Positions 36,601 through 44,204 of a stretch of 64,000 bases of DNA are shown in pieces; positions within the stretch are counted from its first letter, which is position 1; every line of letters begins with the position of its first letter. Below the pieces are notes generated by a model. It was not told where the DNA came from. It ran no database searches and worked only from the letters and a program-made list of their open reading frames with translations. The stretch spans positions 20,058,492 through 20,122,491 of the forward strand of contig OX104120.1 in assembly GCA_944474755.1 (NCBI GenBank), given 5' to 3'. The stretch comes from Limnoperna fortunei. Its lineage: Eukaryota > Mollusca > Bivalvia > Mytilida > Modiolidae. Position numbers and translations under genes: made by a program.

Positions 36601-38983
36601 AAAAAATCTCAATAGAAATTAATAAGTTTTCAGTAAATTATTAAAAATAATTGTTTGTATCTTTGAATGTATTGTTTATAACACACACAACCTAATTGGT
36701 TTAAGTTCATAGGGAAAGTATTTTATTTTGTTCAGCATTACCTTGTAAAACTTTACATGTTTTACAGTGATGTGAGTAGCTACAATAATGTTGCTCCTTT
36801 TTTTCTTTTTTATGGATGGAGCTAAAAGAGGTCCCATTACTCCCAATGGAGCAAGCCGGGAGTGATTCACACCTGGGGGTTTTATGCATATAATAAGCTA
36901 TTAAACTGTATCCCTAAATTGCTACATATTTTTTAATGTCTTTGAAGTTTAACAGATATTTCTACAACACCTAATTTGTTAGTTTTACACTTTATTCGTA
37001 ATCATGGCATTGTTGTCAAAATTTGAATTCCGGAAGTGCATAATTTTTTAATCGATTTAGTAAAATGATCATCCTGATCAATTTTTTTTCTGGATTTATT
37101 GCATTAGCTGGAATCAAATTTTTACCGTTACGATTCTACAATTTTACACTTCACAATTGCAATTTTGTCAACAATGCCATGATTACAAAAAAGTGTTAAA
37201 ATTATTTAATTAGATATTGTAGAAATGTCAGCTGAACGGCTGAGAAAGGAAAAAATATAAATTAAACAAAAATAGCAGTTTAATATTGAAAAATATGTAT
37301 AAATGCGAGTGTTTTTGCTCCATTACGAGTAATGGGACCGCTTTGTAGCTCCGTCCATAAAAGAAAAAAAAAAGGAGCTACATAATTGTAGCTATGCTGT
37401 GAGTGTGAAGCAGCTAAATTTTAATAATGAAAGAAATCAAGCAGTAATTGATATACTATAGATAGATTCAAATTTTTCAAGGTCGTTTCTTTTAGCTTAG
37501 CCTTTTATGATATTTAGAGGCAAATGTTAAAAAAAAATTAAGTTACTAAACTATCTGAAAATGGAATATGAAGAACACAATTAGTCCCTAAAAGGTTAAA
37601 ATAAATCAATTTGTCTAAACTAATACCATAAGTTTAGCATATGTAACATGTGCAAAAAGTATCAAGACTGTATTTTTTTGGTCATAACTGATGGAAATTT
37701 AATATTGAAGCTTGCATGGATGCATGCAATTAGTTATGCAACCTTAACTGCTTTTATCCTATAAGTTGAAAATGTTTGTTGTAAGAGAAACGTTATTTTC
37801 AGAAACTGATATCCAGTACAGCTACAGGAAAATGGCAGAAAAGAAGAGGGAATTAAATAAGTCGGACAGTAAAGCTGACCTAAAAACTGTGCCTAGACTT
37901 ACACAGGTAGGATTATATTCACAGTCTTCATGTAGTCACAAAAAGAATTGACTGTATCACCTTTATATATTTCACCTTTTACCTGGGTCAAATGACATTG
38001 GCTTTTTGGGGTTGGGTACTATTAAAGTTGAGTTGAAAATAGTTTTAATGCAAAACTAAGGTTTATCTGATTTGACTGTTATCATATTCATGTCGAATAC
38101 AAGCTTTTCCTTAATTTGCACTTTCATTATATCATCTTGTGTGACAACTTATGAATGACATGTCTAAAAACAAGCAAACAACAGGGTCTGTAAAGTTCAT
38201 TATTTATAAATATAACCGTTCTATACTACAAGCTCACTTTCAACATAGAGTTTTACCAACCTTCATTAAAGATTGTAAAATTTAAATGCTTGAATGTATG
38301 CAGAATGTACAGTTACTTGTGTCATGTTTTAAGTATGTTTTCTGTAGGTCCAGTTTATACAGTTATGGAAGACCTTGTATGATATGTTCCATGACCATGC
38401 TAATGAGCAACAACTCTACCATTCCATAGCAACTGTTGGAACTCTTCTGTTAGAAATAGGGGAGGTAGGAAAGCGTTTCTATCTGAAATCAGTCTCTGAG
38501 AGCTCACAGGGAGATAGTAAATTGTCTGTCAATGAAGTAGATTCCGTGGCTGAGTTTGTCAAGAATGTGTCTTTAGATTCAAGCCCAAGTAAAAATTCTC
38601 TAGATGATGAAGCAGTTGAAGACAACGAAAAATCTGATTTTAATGAAGTTTTCTCTAAAGATGAAATTGCCACTGAAAGTATCAATAAAGAAAATACTGC
38701 TTTAAATGCTACTCAGCAAGATAGTGCAGTAGCTGACCAATCAACAAACAGTTTACAAAATACTTCAACAATATCATTATCACAGGCACATTCTAAACCT
38801 GATTCTGATTGGTCAATATCATTTGAACAGTTCATAGCTTCTGTGTTAACGGAGCCACCATTGGTGGAGTACTTTGAAAAGACTGTTGATATAACAGAAG
38901 ATATTGCTAAAATGAGAAACAGAAGACTGTTGACACGGCAACAGAGTACATGGGATACACAAAGGCAAAACAATAAAAAATAG
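652..38983 (+). CDS. TBC1D9: TBC1D9-type Rab GTPase-activating protein, 28 exons, 5' end outside window
   Basis: Exons read by splice sites and frame: 652-729, 1483-1572, 3922-4005, 4793-4926, 7658-7723, 8328-8404, 9910-9963, 13238-13309, 15019-15151, 15560-15679, 16401-16489, 18215-18270, 20435-20558, 21907-22015, 23173-23267, 24398-24492, 25147-25293, 26788-26899, 27958-28018, 28503-28682, 30372-30482, 31295-31393, 32087-32278, 33682-33868, 34502-34570, 36275-36484, 37803-37906, 38348-38983. They total 3584 nt: two bases of a split codon, then 1193 codons and a TAG stop, with every junction phase agreeing. Order is GRAM, GRAM, TBC, EF-hand, acidic tail, as in vertebrate TBC1D8/8B/9/9B. The first visible residues (DWEWLEQNL) match a point roughly 95 residues into human TBC1D9, so the start codon and early exons lie upstream. 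The family acts as GAPs for Rab proteins on endomembranes. The exon ending at 36484 could instead end at 36445, which is the same phase. TBC1D9 versus TBC1D8 orthology is not resolved by eye. Confidence 0.93.
1615..3735. repeat. Intronic satellite, unit about 30 bp, with 431-bp higher-order repeat
   Basis: About 70 degenerate units of the form GACTCTAGACCAACCAAAA followed by ACATTGTTCT fill the intron between exons 1483-1572 and 3922-4005. Two variants (TCTAGACC and TTTGAGACC) alternate. A block at about 2220-2650 recurs 431 bp further on: the stretches 2272-2469 and 2703-2900 translate identically on the minus strand. The minus-strand open frames here are products of the stop-poor repeat and not genes. 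Confidence 0.95.
3922..8404 (+). CDS. TBC1D9: TBC1D9-like exons 3-6: first GRAM domain
   Basis: Four exons (3922-4005, 4793-4926, 7658-7723, 8328-8404) encode residues about 56-175 of the visible protein. Exon 4 carries the most conserved block, including [20 protein letters not shown] and [11 protein letters not shown], almost identical to vertebrate TBC1D9. GRAM domains are PH-like folds found in membrane-associated proteins. The intron before exon 3 holds a 30-bp satellite, the intron before exon 5 a 165-bp array, and the intron before exon 6 a 23-bp array. All three introns were therefore enlarged by tandem repeats while the coding blocks stayed intact. Confidence 0.92.
5355..7553. mobile_element. 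Interspersed element with short inverted ends and a 165-bp internal array
   Basis: The left end reads AGCTCACCTGGACC (5356 on) and the right end CCAGGTGAGCG (7515 on), forming short inverted termini. After the left end come a CGTCCGT-type microsatellite (5400-5446) and a unique segment, then a tandem array of 165-bp units. No coding potential was seen. It looks like a non-autonomous element that is repeated in bivalve genomes; the family name is not known to me. Confidence 0.7.
5800..7230. repeat. 165-bp tandem array organised as 330-bp dimers
   Basis: The phrase AATTTTTTATGAAATTTTCC begins at 5921, 6086, 6251, 6416, 6581, 6746 and 6911, exactly 165 bp apart. Two monomer types alternate: one with ACAGCTAGAGTAAAACTG, the other with GCAGCTAGATTGAAACTG. 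The array therefore grew as dimers. Outer units are more diverged. Confidence 0.95.
7917..8169. repeat. 23-bp minisatellite, exactly 11 copies
   Basis: Unit starts CAGACCTGGTAATGTACTAT. The span is 253 bp, which is 11 x 23, and copies are nearly identical (one A to G at CAGGCC). It lies in the intron before exon 8328-8404. Near-identity suggests recent expansion. Confidence 0.97.
8742..8884. mobile_element. Imperfect palindromic (foldback) element
   Basis: The left arm from 8742 (CAATTATAGTCTTTTGTA) and the right arm ending near 8884 (TACAAAAGACTTTAATTG) are near reverse complements over about 60 bases, with a short centre near 8802-8817. No ORF. Likely a MITE-like foldback. Confidence 0.65.
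9088..9775. repeat. 69-bp minisatellite, about 10 copies
   Basis: GCCACATGATAACAATGTGA recurs at 9161, 9230, 9299 and so on, every 69 bp. Units contain TCAATATTGA and other small dyads. The first and last copies are diverged. Located in the intron before exon 9910-9963. Confidence 0.95.
10071..12365. repeat. 45-bp minisatellite, 51 copies, open in several frames
   Basis: Units start at 10071 and every 45 bp through 12321. Each contains GAGTTGGGTAATGAGATAG followed by AGGAAATAAAACAAACAG. Variation is confined to a few positions: GAG or GTA after GAGATA, and TTGGG or ATGGG. Because 45 is a multiple of three and the unit lacks stops in one plus and two minus frames, open stretches of 766-820 codons arise on both strands. 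The array lies in the intron between exons 9910-9963 and 13238-13309, with no splice or coding context supporting a gene. Confidence 0.97.
13238..16489 (+). CDS. TBC1D9: TBC1D9-like exons 8-11: second GRAM domain
   Basis: Exons 13238-13309, 15019-15151, 15560-15679 and 16401-16489 encode roughly residues 194-332. [20 protein letters not shown] leads into the second GRAM domain ([20 protein letters not shown] and [14 protein letters not shown]), the same order as in vertebrate TBC1D9. The domain ends in [15 protein letters not shown]. The junction after 15151 reads AGG then gtaagt, so that intron is phase 0. The 3' half of exon 15560-15679 reappears as decayed copies in the following intron. 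Confidence 0.92.
13774..13935 (-). mobile_element. Decayed tRNA-derived SINE
   Basis: Remnants of the SINE body are visible: TCAGCTATTATCATGGC, TTTTTATTGGG, AAACTGGCAATTC and a degraded tRNA-like end with CACTCAGCCACC. Orientation is minus because the pol III-like head is at the high-coordinate end. Confidence 0.6.
13993..14232. repeat. Degenerate repeat of about 70 bp, 4 copies
   Basis: The phrase GGAAACTG(T)TTTCTGAGC and CATCACCAGCTGTTGT recurs around 14000, 14070, 14115 and 14180 with interspersed GTTTGTGGATATATA. Copies are diverged, so this is an old minisatellite. Confidence 0.6.
14450..14660. repeat. Fragment of an interspersed repeat
   Basis: The segment with AATTTCACGGAGTGAAA and GTTTTCTCAGCAACTACT resembles the segment at 22850-22935 (GTTTTCTCAGCAACTACTTA). 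Two distant copies in one window suggest a dispersed family. No ORF. Confidence 0.45.
15689..15970 (+). repeat. Decayed tandem copies of an exon 3' end and its donor
   Basis: The 3' half of exon 15560-15679 together with its donor is repeated about four times in the following intron, at about 15689-15735, 15748-15822, 15831-15897 and 15904-15969. Matching phrases are ACAACAGGCAAGGCCCTGG, AACAATG and AAGGTATGGTATAAAA, with a period near 71 bp. The copies have diverged strongly, so this is an old duplication. Confidence 0.7.
16998..17195 (-). mobile_element. tRNA-derived SINE, degenerate
   Basis: The minus-strand head (TGGCCAAGTGGTTAAGGCAG and GGTTCGAGTCTC, the A and B box equivalents) lies at 17145-17195. 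The body toward 16998 contains AAAACTGGCTATCC and TTTTTATTGGGGAGGAAG. The internal promoter boxes are unusually well kept compared with the rest of the element. Confidence 0.8.
17453..17611 (+). CDS. Possible short ORF of 52 codons, unrecognised
   Basis: Starting [18 protein letters not shown] and ending CKLKQNGI, with a stop at 17609-17611. The local base composition is less AT-rich and the product is charged, unlike the surrounding intron. It could be a leftover exon of a mobile element inserted in this intron, or chance. No domain is recognised. It lies on the same strand as the host gene but is not spliced into it. Confidence 0.2.
   Translation: MAESDIHDLLSRGKLAEPLETEQMEMNSTVDKSKFNRPTKENIKCKLKQNGI
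18069..18189. mobile_element. 121-bp palindromic element just upstream of exon 18215-18270
   Basis: The arms AGGGTTATTGCATGAATATT...(18069-18103) and ...AATATTCATGCAATAACCCT (18155-18189) are perfect reverse complements over 35 bases. The centre adds a second stem (TATATTGCAC with GTGCAATATA). The right arm ends 25 bp before the exon's first base, so the element adjoins the polypyrimidine tract and probable branch-point region. Confidence 0.85.
18590..19245. mobile_element. Interspersed repeat with three internal copies of about 165 bp
   Basis: Begins TATACCCCACACAATGAAG and ends GTGGGGTATTGTGAGCTTGC. In between, a block with TTTCATTTCTTCATGGATTTT, GATTGATTTTCAGGGAA and CTTTCATGTACATGTAT repeats three times. 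The ends are partly complementary (TACCCCAC with GTGGGGTA). No ORF of note. Confidence 0.65.
19339..19850. repeat. 47-bp minisatellite, about 11 copies
   Basis: Unit TTACTGACTGACTGCAGACT followed by GTGTTGT(A/T)CTGATGGTGAATAG. The period is 47 bp, with the first copy 4 bp shorter. Located in the intron before exon 20435-20558. Confidence 0.95.
20435..30482 (+). CDS. TBC1D9: TBC1D9-like exons 13-21: catalytic TBC Rab-GAP domain
   Basis: The nine exons are 20435-20558, 21907-22015, 23173-23267, 24398-24492, 25147-25293, 26788-26899, 27958-28018, 28503-28682 and 30372-30482. They encode the Rab-GAP module from about residue 351 to 695. Both catalytic fingers of the family are present: the arginine of the IxxDxxR motif (IERDLHR, Arg460 in window numbering) and the glutamine of YxQ (GYCQAMN, Gln495). 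SWFLTIFL and [19 protein letters not shown] follow the family closely. The domain should be active. The acceptor of exon 26788 and the donor of exon 28682 are each the founder of a tandem array. Confidence 0.95.
20818..21670. mobile_element. Interspersed repeat beginning CCCTGCCACACAAAGTGGG
   Basis: An opening hairpin-like end (CCCTGCCACACAAAGTGGG then TAGCGGGGTATTGTG) is followed by three degenerate copies of a block containing CTTTGCACAACTGTTA, AATGAAGA-CAAGTT and CAATCCCATTTGTAGTTTT at about 20920, 21400 and 21550. An ATT microsatellite (21340-21375) interrupts it. Same general style as the elements at 5355 and 18590. Confidence 0.55.
22334..22757. mobile_element. Foldback element with flanking direct duplication
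   Basis: Positions 22334-22426 form a near-perfect inverted repeat: ACCACGGGGTGACCATTTAT pairs with ATAAATGGTCATCCCGTGGT, and TTATCCC pairs with GGGATAA. The adjoining 75 bp starting TTTGTAATTGGAACAGCC at 22425 recurs at 22681. An element inserted, or its tip duplicated, between the two copies. Confidence 0.7.
22955..23035 (+). mobile_element. SINE 3' tail ending in (CAAT)n
   Basis: GAATATAGCTGAAATATTGC followed by GTTAAACACCATTAATCAAT and a CAAT/TCAA tail matches the 3' region of the SINE family seen on both strands in this window. Only the tail is retained. A similar tail is at 61450-61535. Confidence 0.55.
23268..24397. other. Intron without recognised features
   Basis: AT-rich intron of the TBC1D9-like gene between exons 23173-23267 and 24398-24492. 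I see no tandem array, SINE or coding segment in it. Confidence 0.5.
24865..25022 (-). mobile_element. SINE truncated before its tRNA-like head
   Basis: From the tail GTTTGTTTAAATGTTGTTTA through GGGGGGAGGAGC, AAAAACTGGCCATCC and TACACCCTGCCGGCAGTGAG. The A/B-box head expected on the high-coordinate side is absent. Confidence 0.75.
25594..26787 (+). repeat. Minisatellite of about 40 splice-acceptor-like units ahead of exon 26788
   Basis: Units of 29-30 bp read TTTATTGCTATGTTTCAGG followed by TGTTTT(T)GA. Each unit contains a pyrimidine-rich tract, TTTCAG and the first bases of the downstream exon (GTGTTTTTGA). Two variants (CTATGTTTCAG and CTTTGTTTCAG) alternate, and from about 26330 they form regular 59-bp dimers. 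The last unit's CAG at 26785-26787 is the acceptor that keeps the reading frame into the TBC-domain exon. Confidence 0.93.
27323..27382. mobile_element. 60-bp GC-rich palindrome
   Basis: GAGGGCATTA...CGTGATAACGCCC faces GGGCGTTATCACG...TAATGCCCTC with a two-base centre. It stands out against the AT-rich intron. It is likely a very small foldback element and could extrude a cruciform or form an RNA hairpin. Confidence 0.8.
28618..29163 (+). repeat. 78-bp tandem array made from the end of exon 28503-28682 and its donor
   Basis: Seven copies start with ATTCCAC-like sequence at 28624, 28702, 28779, 28856, 28934, 29012 and 29090, with periods of 77-78 bp. Copy 1 is the real exon end (ATGCCAAATATAGTACATAC to the donor at 28683). 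Copies 2-7 repeat about 65 bp of coding sequence plus donor-like AAGGTAATT and about 13 bp of intron. Using a later donor would retain the in-frame stop GAATAG/GAGTAG just past the first donor. Confidence 0.95.
29640..29772. mobile_element. Imperfect inverted repeat, MITE-like
   Basis: CAAGACAAGAAAATCTCC (about 29647) pairs with GAGATTTTCCTGTCTTG (about 29748), and AAAGATTTC pairs with GAAATCTTT nearer the centre. No coding capacity. Confidence 0.4.
30540..30950 (+). mobile_element. Strongly decayed SINE-like segments
   Basis: Phrases such as GAGTTTGAGTCTAACTATA, CTTAATTGATAAGAGTTACT and GGCTGAAAAATTGCTGAAAG are recognisable pieces of the window's tRNA-derived SINE in plus orientation. They are interrupted by unrelated sequence. 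A further piece is at 31545-31690 (CTTAATTGACAAGAATTGTC and AAATTGCTGAAAGTG). Confidence 0.45.
32087..33868 (+). CDS. TBC1D9: TBC1D9-like exons 23-24: pre-EF region and EF-hand
   Basis: Exon 32087-32278 encodes the conserved block around EEYLTSCYW and [19 protein letters not shown]. Exon 33682-33868 opens with an EF-hand loop, [12 protein letters not shown] (residues 795-806). Asp795, Asn797, Asp799 and Glu806 occupy loop positions 1, 3, 5 and 12, so calcium binding is plausible. The exon then turns acidic and Ser/Pro-rich ([11 protein letters not shown]), which looks disordered. The exon's last base makes a split codon completed by exon 34502-34570. Confidence 0.9.
34502..38983 (+). CDS. TBC1D9: TBC1D9-like exons 25-28: acidic linker and conserved C-terminal block
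   Basis: Exons 34502-34570 and 36275-36484 encode a long acidic, low-complexity linker rich in Glu, Asp and Thr. Exon 37803-37906 is basic. The final exon 38348-38983 starts with the conserved block [13 protein letters not shown], then [21 protein letters not shown]. It continues as a Ser/Asp/Glu-rich stretch and closes with [20 protein letters not shown], matching the last conserved block of vertebrate TBC1D9. The stop TAG is at 38981-38983. Exon 36275 could end at 36445 or 36484 without changing frame; I prefer 36484 because it keeps GGYYK before the donor. Confidence 0.85.
34826..35090 (-). mobile_element. Near full-length tRNA-derived SINE
   Basis: On the minus strand the head at 35090 reads GGGGCCTCAGTGGCCGAGTG with the A-box-like GGCCGAGTGGTCAAGG, and a B-box-like GGTTTGATTCTC follows. 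The body includes ACTCCAATCTTAATTGACA, TTGCCAGTTTTCC and CCCCCAATAAAAACTGG. The tail ends in CAAACAAACAAACA. Length is about 265 bp. Such elements are pol III-transcribed and depend on a LINE for movement. Confidence 0.9.
35216..35580. mobile_element. Interspersed repeat with C-run/G-run hairpin and TCTG microsatellite
   Basis: TTTTTTATACC, then long C runs, GCAAAGTTT and a G run ending in GGTATAAA form a hairpin at 35222-35281. A (TGTC)n/(GTCC)n stretch and a segment with CTTCTCCTAAACC follow. The element ends around 35580 (GATGTTAAGCAACC). No ORF. Confidence 0.6.
36770..37395. mobile_element. Foldback element of about 625 bp with about 75-bp inverted termini
   Basis: The left end (GTAGCTACAATAATGTTGCTC, ATGGATGGAGCTAAAAGAGG, TCCCATTACTCCCAATGGAG from 36777) is the approximate reverse complement of the right end (CTCCATTACGAGTAATGGGA, GCTCCGTCCATAAAAG, GGAGCTACATAATTGTAGC up to 37392). 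Inner arms also pair: AATCATGGCATTGTTGTCAA (about 37001) with TTGTCAACAATGCCATGATT (about 37166), and ATTTCTACAACACCTAAT with a complementary segment near 37215. The whole element is one large imperfect palindrome. Confidence 0.8.
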
Positions 38984-39539
38984 GATTGTTAAAAATTACT
39001 TATAACTTCTGTGCTCACTAAAATAGTCTCATTTAGGTGCTTTGTTCCCCATATTATGGTACACTGAAAAACTTCTTACAGGATGTCATAAATATCTTCA
39101 ATGCAAAAAAGTTAAAATTATTATTATTTTATTTGAGGGTCTACATATATTAATTTTCAGTAAATTGCAGTATTAATGGACTAAAAAATGTTATTATCAA
39201 TTATAATTTAGTAACAGGAAGCCCTTAGGTTTACAAGTGTCATATTAGCTTCCTTAGCTTCCTATATCCACTGTGGTAGAGCTGTTGTTGTGTCCAGTGT
39301 TTGTTATTCTTATATTCTTAGGAAAAAACATCTTTTCATGTTCAGCTGAAAATACCAGAGAAATTTTGTTTGTCTTGATTAATTATTTTAAATGTAACTG
39401 CTGCATTTATGGAAAGTAAAATTTTAATTTTGAACATTTTAAAAATTTTAATTTGTTATGTCTCAGAATGAAGTTAACCCATTTTAATTGTGTATGTCTA
39501 CTACCATCTGAGACAGAAAATTTTAAATGTTGTCTATAA

Positions 39540-39545
39540 AATAAA
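39540..39545 (+). promoter_or_regulatory. Candidate polyadenylation signal of the TBC1D9-like gene
   Basis: AATAAA occurs 557 bases past the stop codon in an AT-rich 3' flank. A second AATAAA at 41293-41298 is an alternative that would give a much longer 3' UTR. The choice cannot be made without transcript data. Confidence 0.35.
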
Positions 39546-40263
39546 AAACCTGACTGAATTGTATTATTTCTATATGGAAGAAACTTACTATGACTTTTTT
39601 GATTACATAAATTTGAATATTTTTTCTCTATAAAATATAATAAGCAATATTGTATTTAATGATTAATTTTAACTACTGTTAATGCTTAAATTAAAAAAAA
39701 CTATTGGAGTTTTGAATAGAGAATTGAAAATTAAAAAAAAACTTATTTTTGTGATTCTATATGAAGATGACTTTTTTCTTCTGTGTTTGGTAGTTTGTTA
39801 TTACCTTCATTTTTAGTATTGTAATCAATTAGCAAATGACAAAATAATTAAGACACCTGTTATGTTATGTTATAGAGTCATGTTAAGAAAATTATGCAAA
39901 AGAAAAAAAAAAACAAAGAGCAGGGCAGTAATGAAAGAGTTTTCTACATGTCATTTAAAACAATACCCTGTATAGGTGAATAACGTCAATTATTGTCAGC
40001 AGTAATCTAGGGAAAACATTTTCATAGTTTTTTTGTAAAAGGTCAATGCTGTTGTTTTAATTCACTTCAAGGTCAGAAATTATTTCTGGCAACGACTGTT
40101 CTATACATAATAGAAATAGTGTCAGACAAAAGCTTAATACCAAGATGCAAAAGTTTTTATGTTTCCAGTTTCTAACAGTATTCATTAGACATCAATGTTT
40201 TCTTTGATTTTTTGTTTGTTATTGTTATTTGGCCTATGATTACCTCAAAGGTCTGTTTGTTAA

Positions 40264-40545
40264 TTATTTCAATGGGGTTCTTTAAATGACATTCTCAGCT
40301 ACATCATGAAGTCAATATTTTATTGGGGGACTATGCTATTATATGCTTTAAAACCACCAACTTTTGATAGGAAAACTGGCATTTCTTTTTTCTGTTAAGA
40401 TTGTAATTGAGCACACTGCTGGCAGTATGGCTTGAACATTCAACCTTGGTGTTGACATGCCATTGACAAACTACCATTCATCCAAGCCCATAACATCAGT
40501 AGACCAACTACTTTAACCACTCAATCATTCAGGCCCATAATTTCA
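40264..40545 (-). mobile_element. Diverged tRNA-derived SINE
   Basis: From the tail side: TCTCAGCTACATCATGAAG, TTTTATTGGGGGACTATG, GATAGGAAAACTGGCAT. Then the degraded head has ACTACTTTAACCACTCAATC and AGGCCCAT. Confidence 0.7.
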
Positions 40546-41094
40546 GAGAGGGCAATACCTTAATCTCTCGTTCCTCGAGGCCCATAACATGAGAGAGGGC
40601 AATGCAGATTCAATTGTTATGTGGCAGAGCATTTGAACCCAGTCAGAGTGTTGGGAAATTAATCAGATTGTCAGCTAACTAGGAGTTTATGCTTTGATTT
40701 ACATTATGGTTAACTCCAGAAATAAACAGGCATTCATTTGATACATATCTTGTTTTGTAGGCCAACAAATTTAATGCAGAGTAATGATAGGACCAATTAT
40801 TTAATGTTGTAAACCTTCCATGTGTTAATGTAAAAAAATTTAAAAAAAAATAGGGATGTGCAAGAAAAAGATTTTACTTTATAAAAATAAATTGTAATTG
40901 TTGCTTAAATTTTATATCAATGTAAAAGTGCTTATATTTTAATTTGTTGATAATATCTAAATGCCTGTGATAAAATGTTTTTAATTGTATTAAATGTATT
41001 TAACTATGTTATCAGTAAATGAAACGAAATTGAAATTGATTTTGAAATTATTGTCTTGTGGTATATGTTATATTTGCAAAGCATGGTTTATCTG

Positions 41095-41215
41095 TTTTCA
41101 TAACTCTGGTGTTCAGCCATGTATTCATTACTCTGTGTTTCAGCCATTTATTCCCAACTTTGGTGTTCAGCCATTTAGTCATATCTCTGGTGTTCAGCCA
41201 TGTAACCACTTATTG
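41095..41215. repeat. Short minisatellite, about 4 copies
   Basis: CTCTGGTGTTCAGCCATGTA-like units recur at about 41103, 41128, 41160 and 41187. No function evident. Confidence 0.7.
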
Positions 41216-43114
41216 CCAGTTTAACCATCATCACAAGGATGATAATCCTTCTTTTGTTCTCAGGGCTTTCCCATATTCTCTTTCATATTTTAAATAAAGT
41301 TATTTGTGTATTGCCAGAAAATGTAAAATGTGTTTGTATAAGTTTTAGAAATGTGAAAAGCAGGCTCTGCCCAGCTTGTCTCCCTTTTTTAATAGTGTGT
41401 ACAAAATAAACTTTATATTTTCAACAGTATACATACATTGTTTTTTTATCATGTTTATGTATCATTGGACAGGACATCAAAGAGGATTTACTAAACATTT
41501 AAATAAATTAAATACTCTCTTTAACGGTGATGTCCTTTTTTCTGCATTTTAAAATAATAAACAAGTAAATTTGTTACTTATTCTCAACAATAATAAGGGA
41601 ATTTTTTTTGTGTTTCTAGATGCTTGGAAATTTGATTTTATTCTAAACTAAAATATAAAATGAAGATTATCTAATTTGTAGTGCAATATTTATCAGGTGT
41701 TTAATTAGCCACTACTCTGAGCTTATTACAAAAAAATATATATAGCATTACACTTAGTCTTACTGTATGCTATTTAGAATTATCAGAAATTGCAATCAGT
41801 ATCTTACATTTCAGCCAGATGTTATAAAAATTCAATGTTTAACCGATTAAAGATAAGAAGCAAAAAGAATATGAGGATTGCGGACTACAGAAATAATTTG
41901 AATATTTATTGCTTTATGTGCTATTTTTCCTCTTTTTTAGATATAGAATACACAAAATCTTAATTTTGCTCAATGTTTTTTTACTTACCTATGATTAAAT
42001 AAATGCATTTTGAACAATGATACAAAATATTCTAAAGTAAAGTGAAAATGTAAAACGTACTAGGTTTTTTTTCTACAGAAACTATAAAAAAATATACCAG
42101 AGCTTTCCATCAAAATTTCCAAATTGTGTGTTTTACTCTTAATATATTAAAAGAAGAAATCTGTAATAACTTACATGAAAAGCCAAAGTATGTTAAAAAA
42201 TGAATAAAATTAAAATTGATAAGTAACAAACGTTTAATATTGTTTGATTAAAATTTGTTCCAGTGAAGACTTTGGATGACAGGAAATATGCGTTAAAGGT
42301 AAGGAGATGTCAATGTATCACTACTTTAGATATTTCCTTTAATATCAAACCATGGCTATGAATAACTAATAACCTATTGTCAGTATGCACATATGTTCAA
42401 GGGTCAAGTTCATTCACACTTGACTGAATCACTGGCAATTTTCTGTTTTCCCTGATGGTAAAAAGAAATTAATCAAAGAACCATGTATGCAAAGTTCAGG
42501 AAATAGTTGAAATTTTTAATTGCTTATTTAAGGAATATAGTTATAAAAATACTATGGATATGTTTTTATACACTATTCCGTACTCAAGGTTTGAATTTTC
42601 AGATATTAAAGGTTCAACTCATATTCTAGTCAAACAAAAAAATAAAATCTTTTCTAGAGATGCGCTATTAAGATGACATAGTAACATCAAACCATTTCCT
42701 TTCATAAAGGTAGATGGCATATTTTTATTATTCTGAAGAAATGAAGTGATAAAAAGTGCTGAACTTATGTTATGTTTTATGAGTTATGTCTAAGTGCAAT
42801 ACACAAATGACTGTAGCTAAGTATATACATTTTTGTGCTTATTATAATATTGCTGAATTGTTTATGACAGACTATTATCAATTTGTATAGACTTTTTAAT
42901 ACCGTATTTTGAGTCAGAGGGTACAAAAAGACATTGACATTGGAACCTATCAAATAAACTCTTGTTCAATGTAGTAGCCTTATGTTGTTGTTTTATTGTG
43001 GTATACTTAATCTGAAAATCAAATTATTCTTATGGACCTACTAGTATTTAAAACCTATTTTAACCACACATTTGAGATGTCTGTTTACCTTTTGATATGC
43101 AGTGTTTTTACTGT

Positions 43115-43385
43115 TGTTTGGAAGGTCGAGTCTAACTCTGGGGAGGGTTTGTTTTGCTTTATTGACAAGGATTGCCAGTATTTCTGGAGAAGGAGGTTTC
43201 TGTATGGGGTAATTCCCCTTCCTTCCCCAATAAAAACTAAACAGCACGATATAGCCGAAAAATTGCTGCAAGCCGCATTAAATCTAATTCAAACAAACAA
43301 ATACATTATCTTGTAACTCTGAAGAATAACTGAAAAAGTGTAGAAAGTGGTGTTAAACCTCATTCAAACAAACAAACAAATAAAT
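43115..43385 (+). mobile_element. tRNA-derived SINE body with duplicated 3' tail
   Basis: Plus-strand body: GGTCGAGTCTAACTCTGG, TTATTGACAAGGATTGCCAG, CCCCAATAAAAACTAAA, GAAAAATTGCTGCAAGC. The tail has CAAACAAACAAA, then a second tail (GAAAGTGGTGTTAAACCTC, CAAACAAACAAACAAATA) at 43335-43385. The head is missing or decayed. Confidence 0.75.
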
Positions 43386-44204
43386 ACTTTATCTTGACCT
43401 CTCAACAAGTTTCAACAACAAACTCTTAATGTCTTAGTATAAAGCTTCAGAACAACAGTTTTACATCCTTGATTTACATCTTGTACTAGTTAACCAGCTT
43501 ATAGATGCATTTATAAGCTGTAGAAATTATAAAAAAGCAGTAATGTAATTCACGGACAAAGAATTTTGATGTTTAATAGATATTATTTAAATATACTACT
43601 GATGAATTGTTTAGACATTCGGATTTTAATTAGAATTGCATTTTACAAGATGATTCGGCAAATACACTCTCGTATGCCATATCCAGTTAACAGTTCATGA
43701 TATTGTCTAAGGTTAATAAATTAACCTGTACTTAAAACATGCTGTGTGTCTATAAGGGATGTAAGTACTGACATTTCGGCTTGAAGACGGTATAATATGT
43801 TCAAATAATGCACAATAAAAAAAGGTAACAACAAGACACACAAGGAATTAAAACACGTACTATTGGCACATCTATATAAACTGTAAATTAATAAAAATAA
43901 TATAAGCAATAGACTACTTGGTCATGTCATATGCGAAAATATGTCCCAAGTTTAGAAGGCCCGATATGGAGTTATTATTACCATGAATATTCATTTAGCT
44001 ATGACGTAATTATGAAGGAGCCAATAATACGTACATGCTGTATGCCATGTCACATGGGTATGCATAACAACTCCAGGATATTTGTTCTTTGTTTAAGTAT
44101 GCCAGAAAAATAAAACTGCAATTATAATGAGTTTCTTAAACGAATATTATAAATAGTAAATATTAATCTTCTGTTCATTGCTTTGTACCAATATTTCCTT
44201 GTAC

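Larger units (their letters stand above)
38984..44204. other. 3' flank and intergenic DNA between convergent genes
   Basis: AT-rich, without convincing coding sequence. It contains candidate polyadenylation signals of the + gene, SINE remnants at 40264-40545 and 43115-43385, and a small minisatellite at 41095-41215. The two genes point toward each other across it. Confidence 0.6.

Noticed and set aside
43032..43316. Open frame of 94 codons in the intergenic region
   Set aside because: Its second half is the SINE body in plus orientation and its first half is AT-rich, with no similarity to known proteins.
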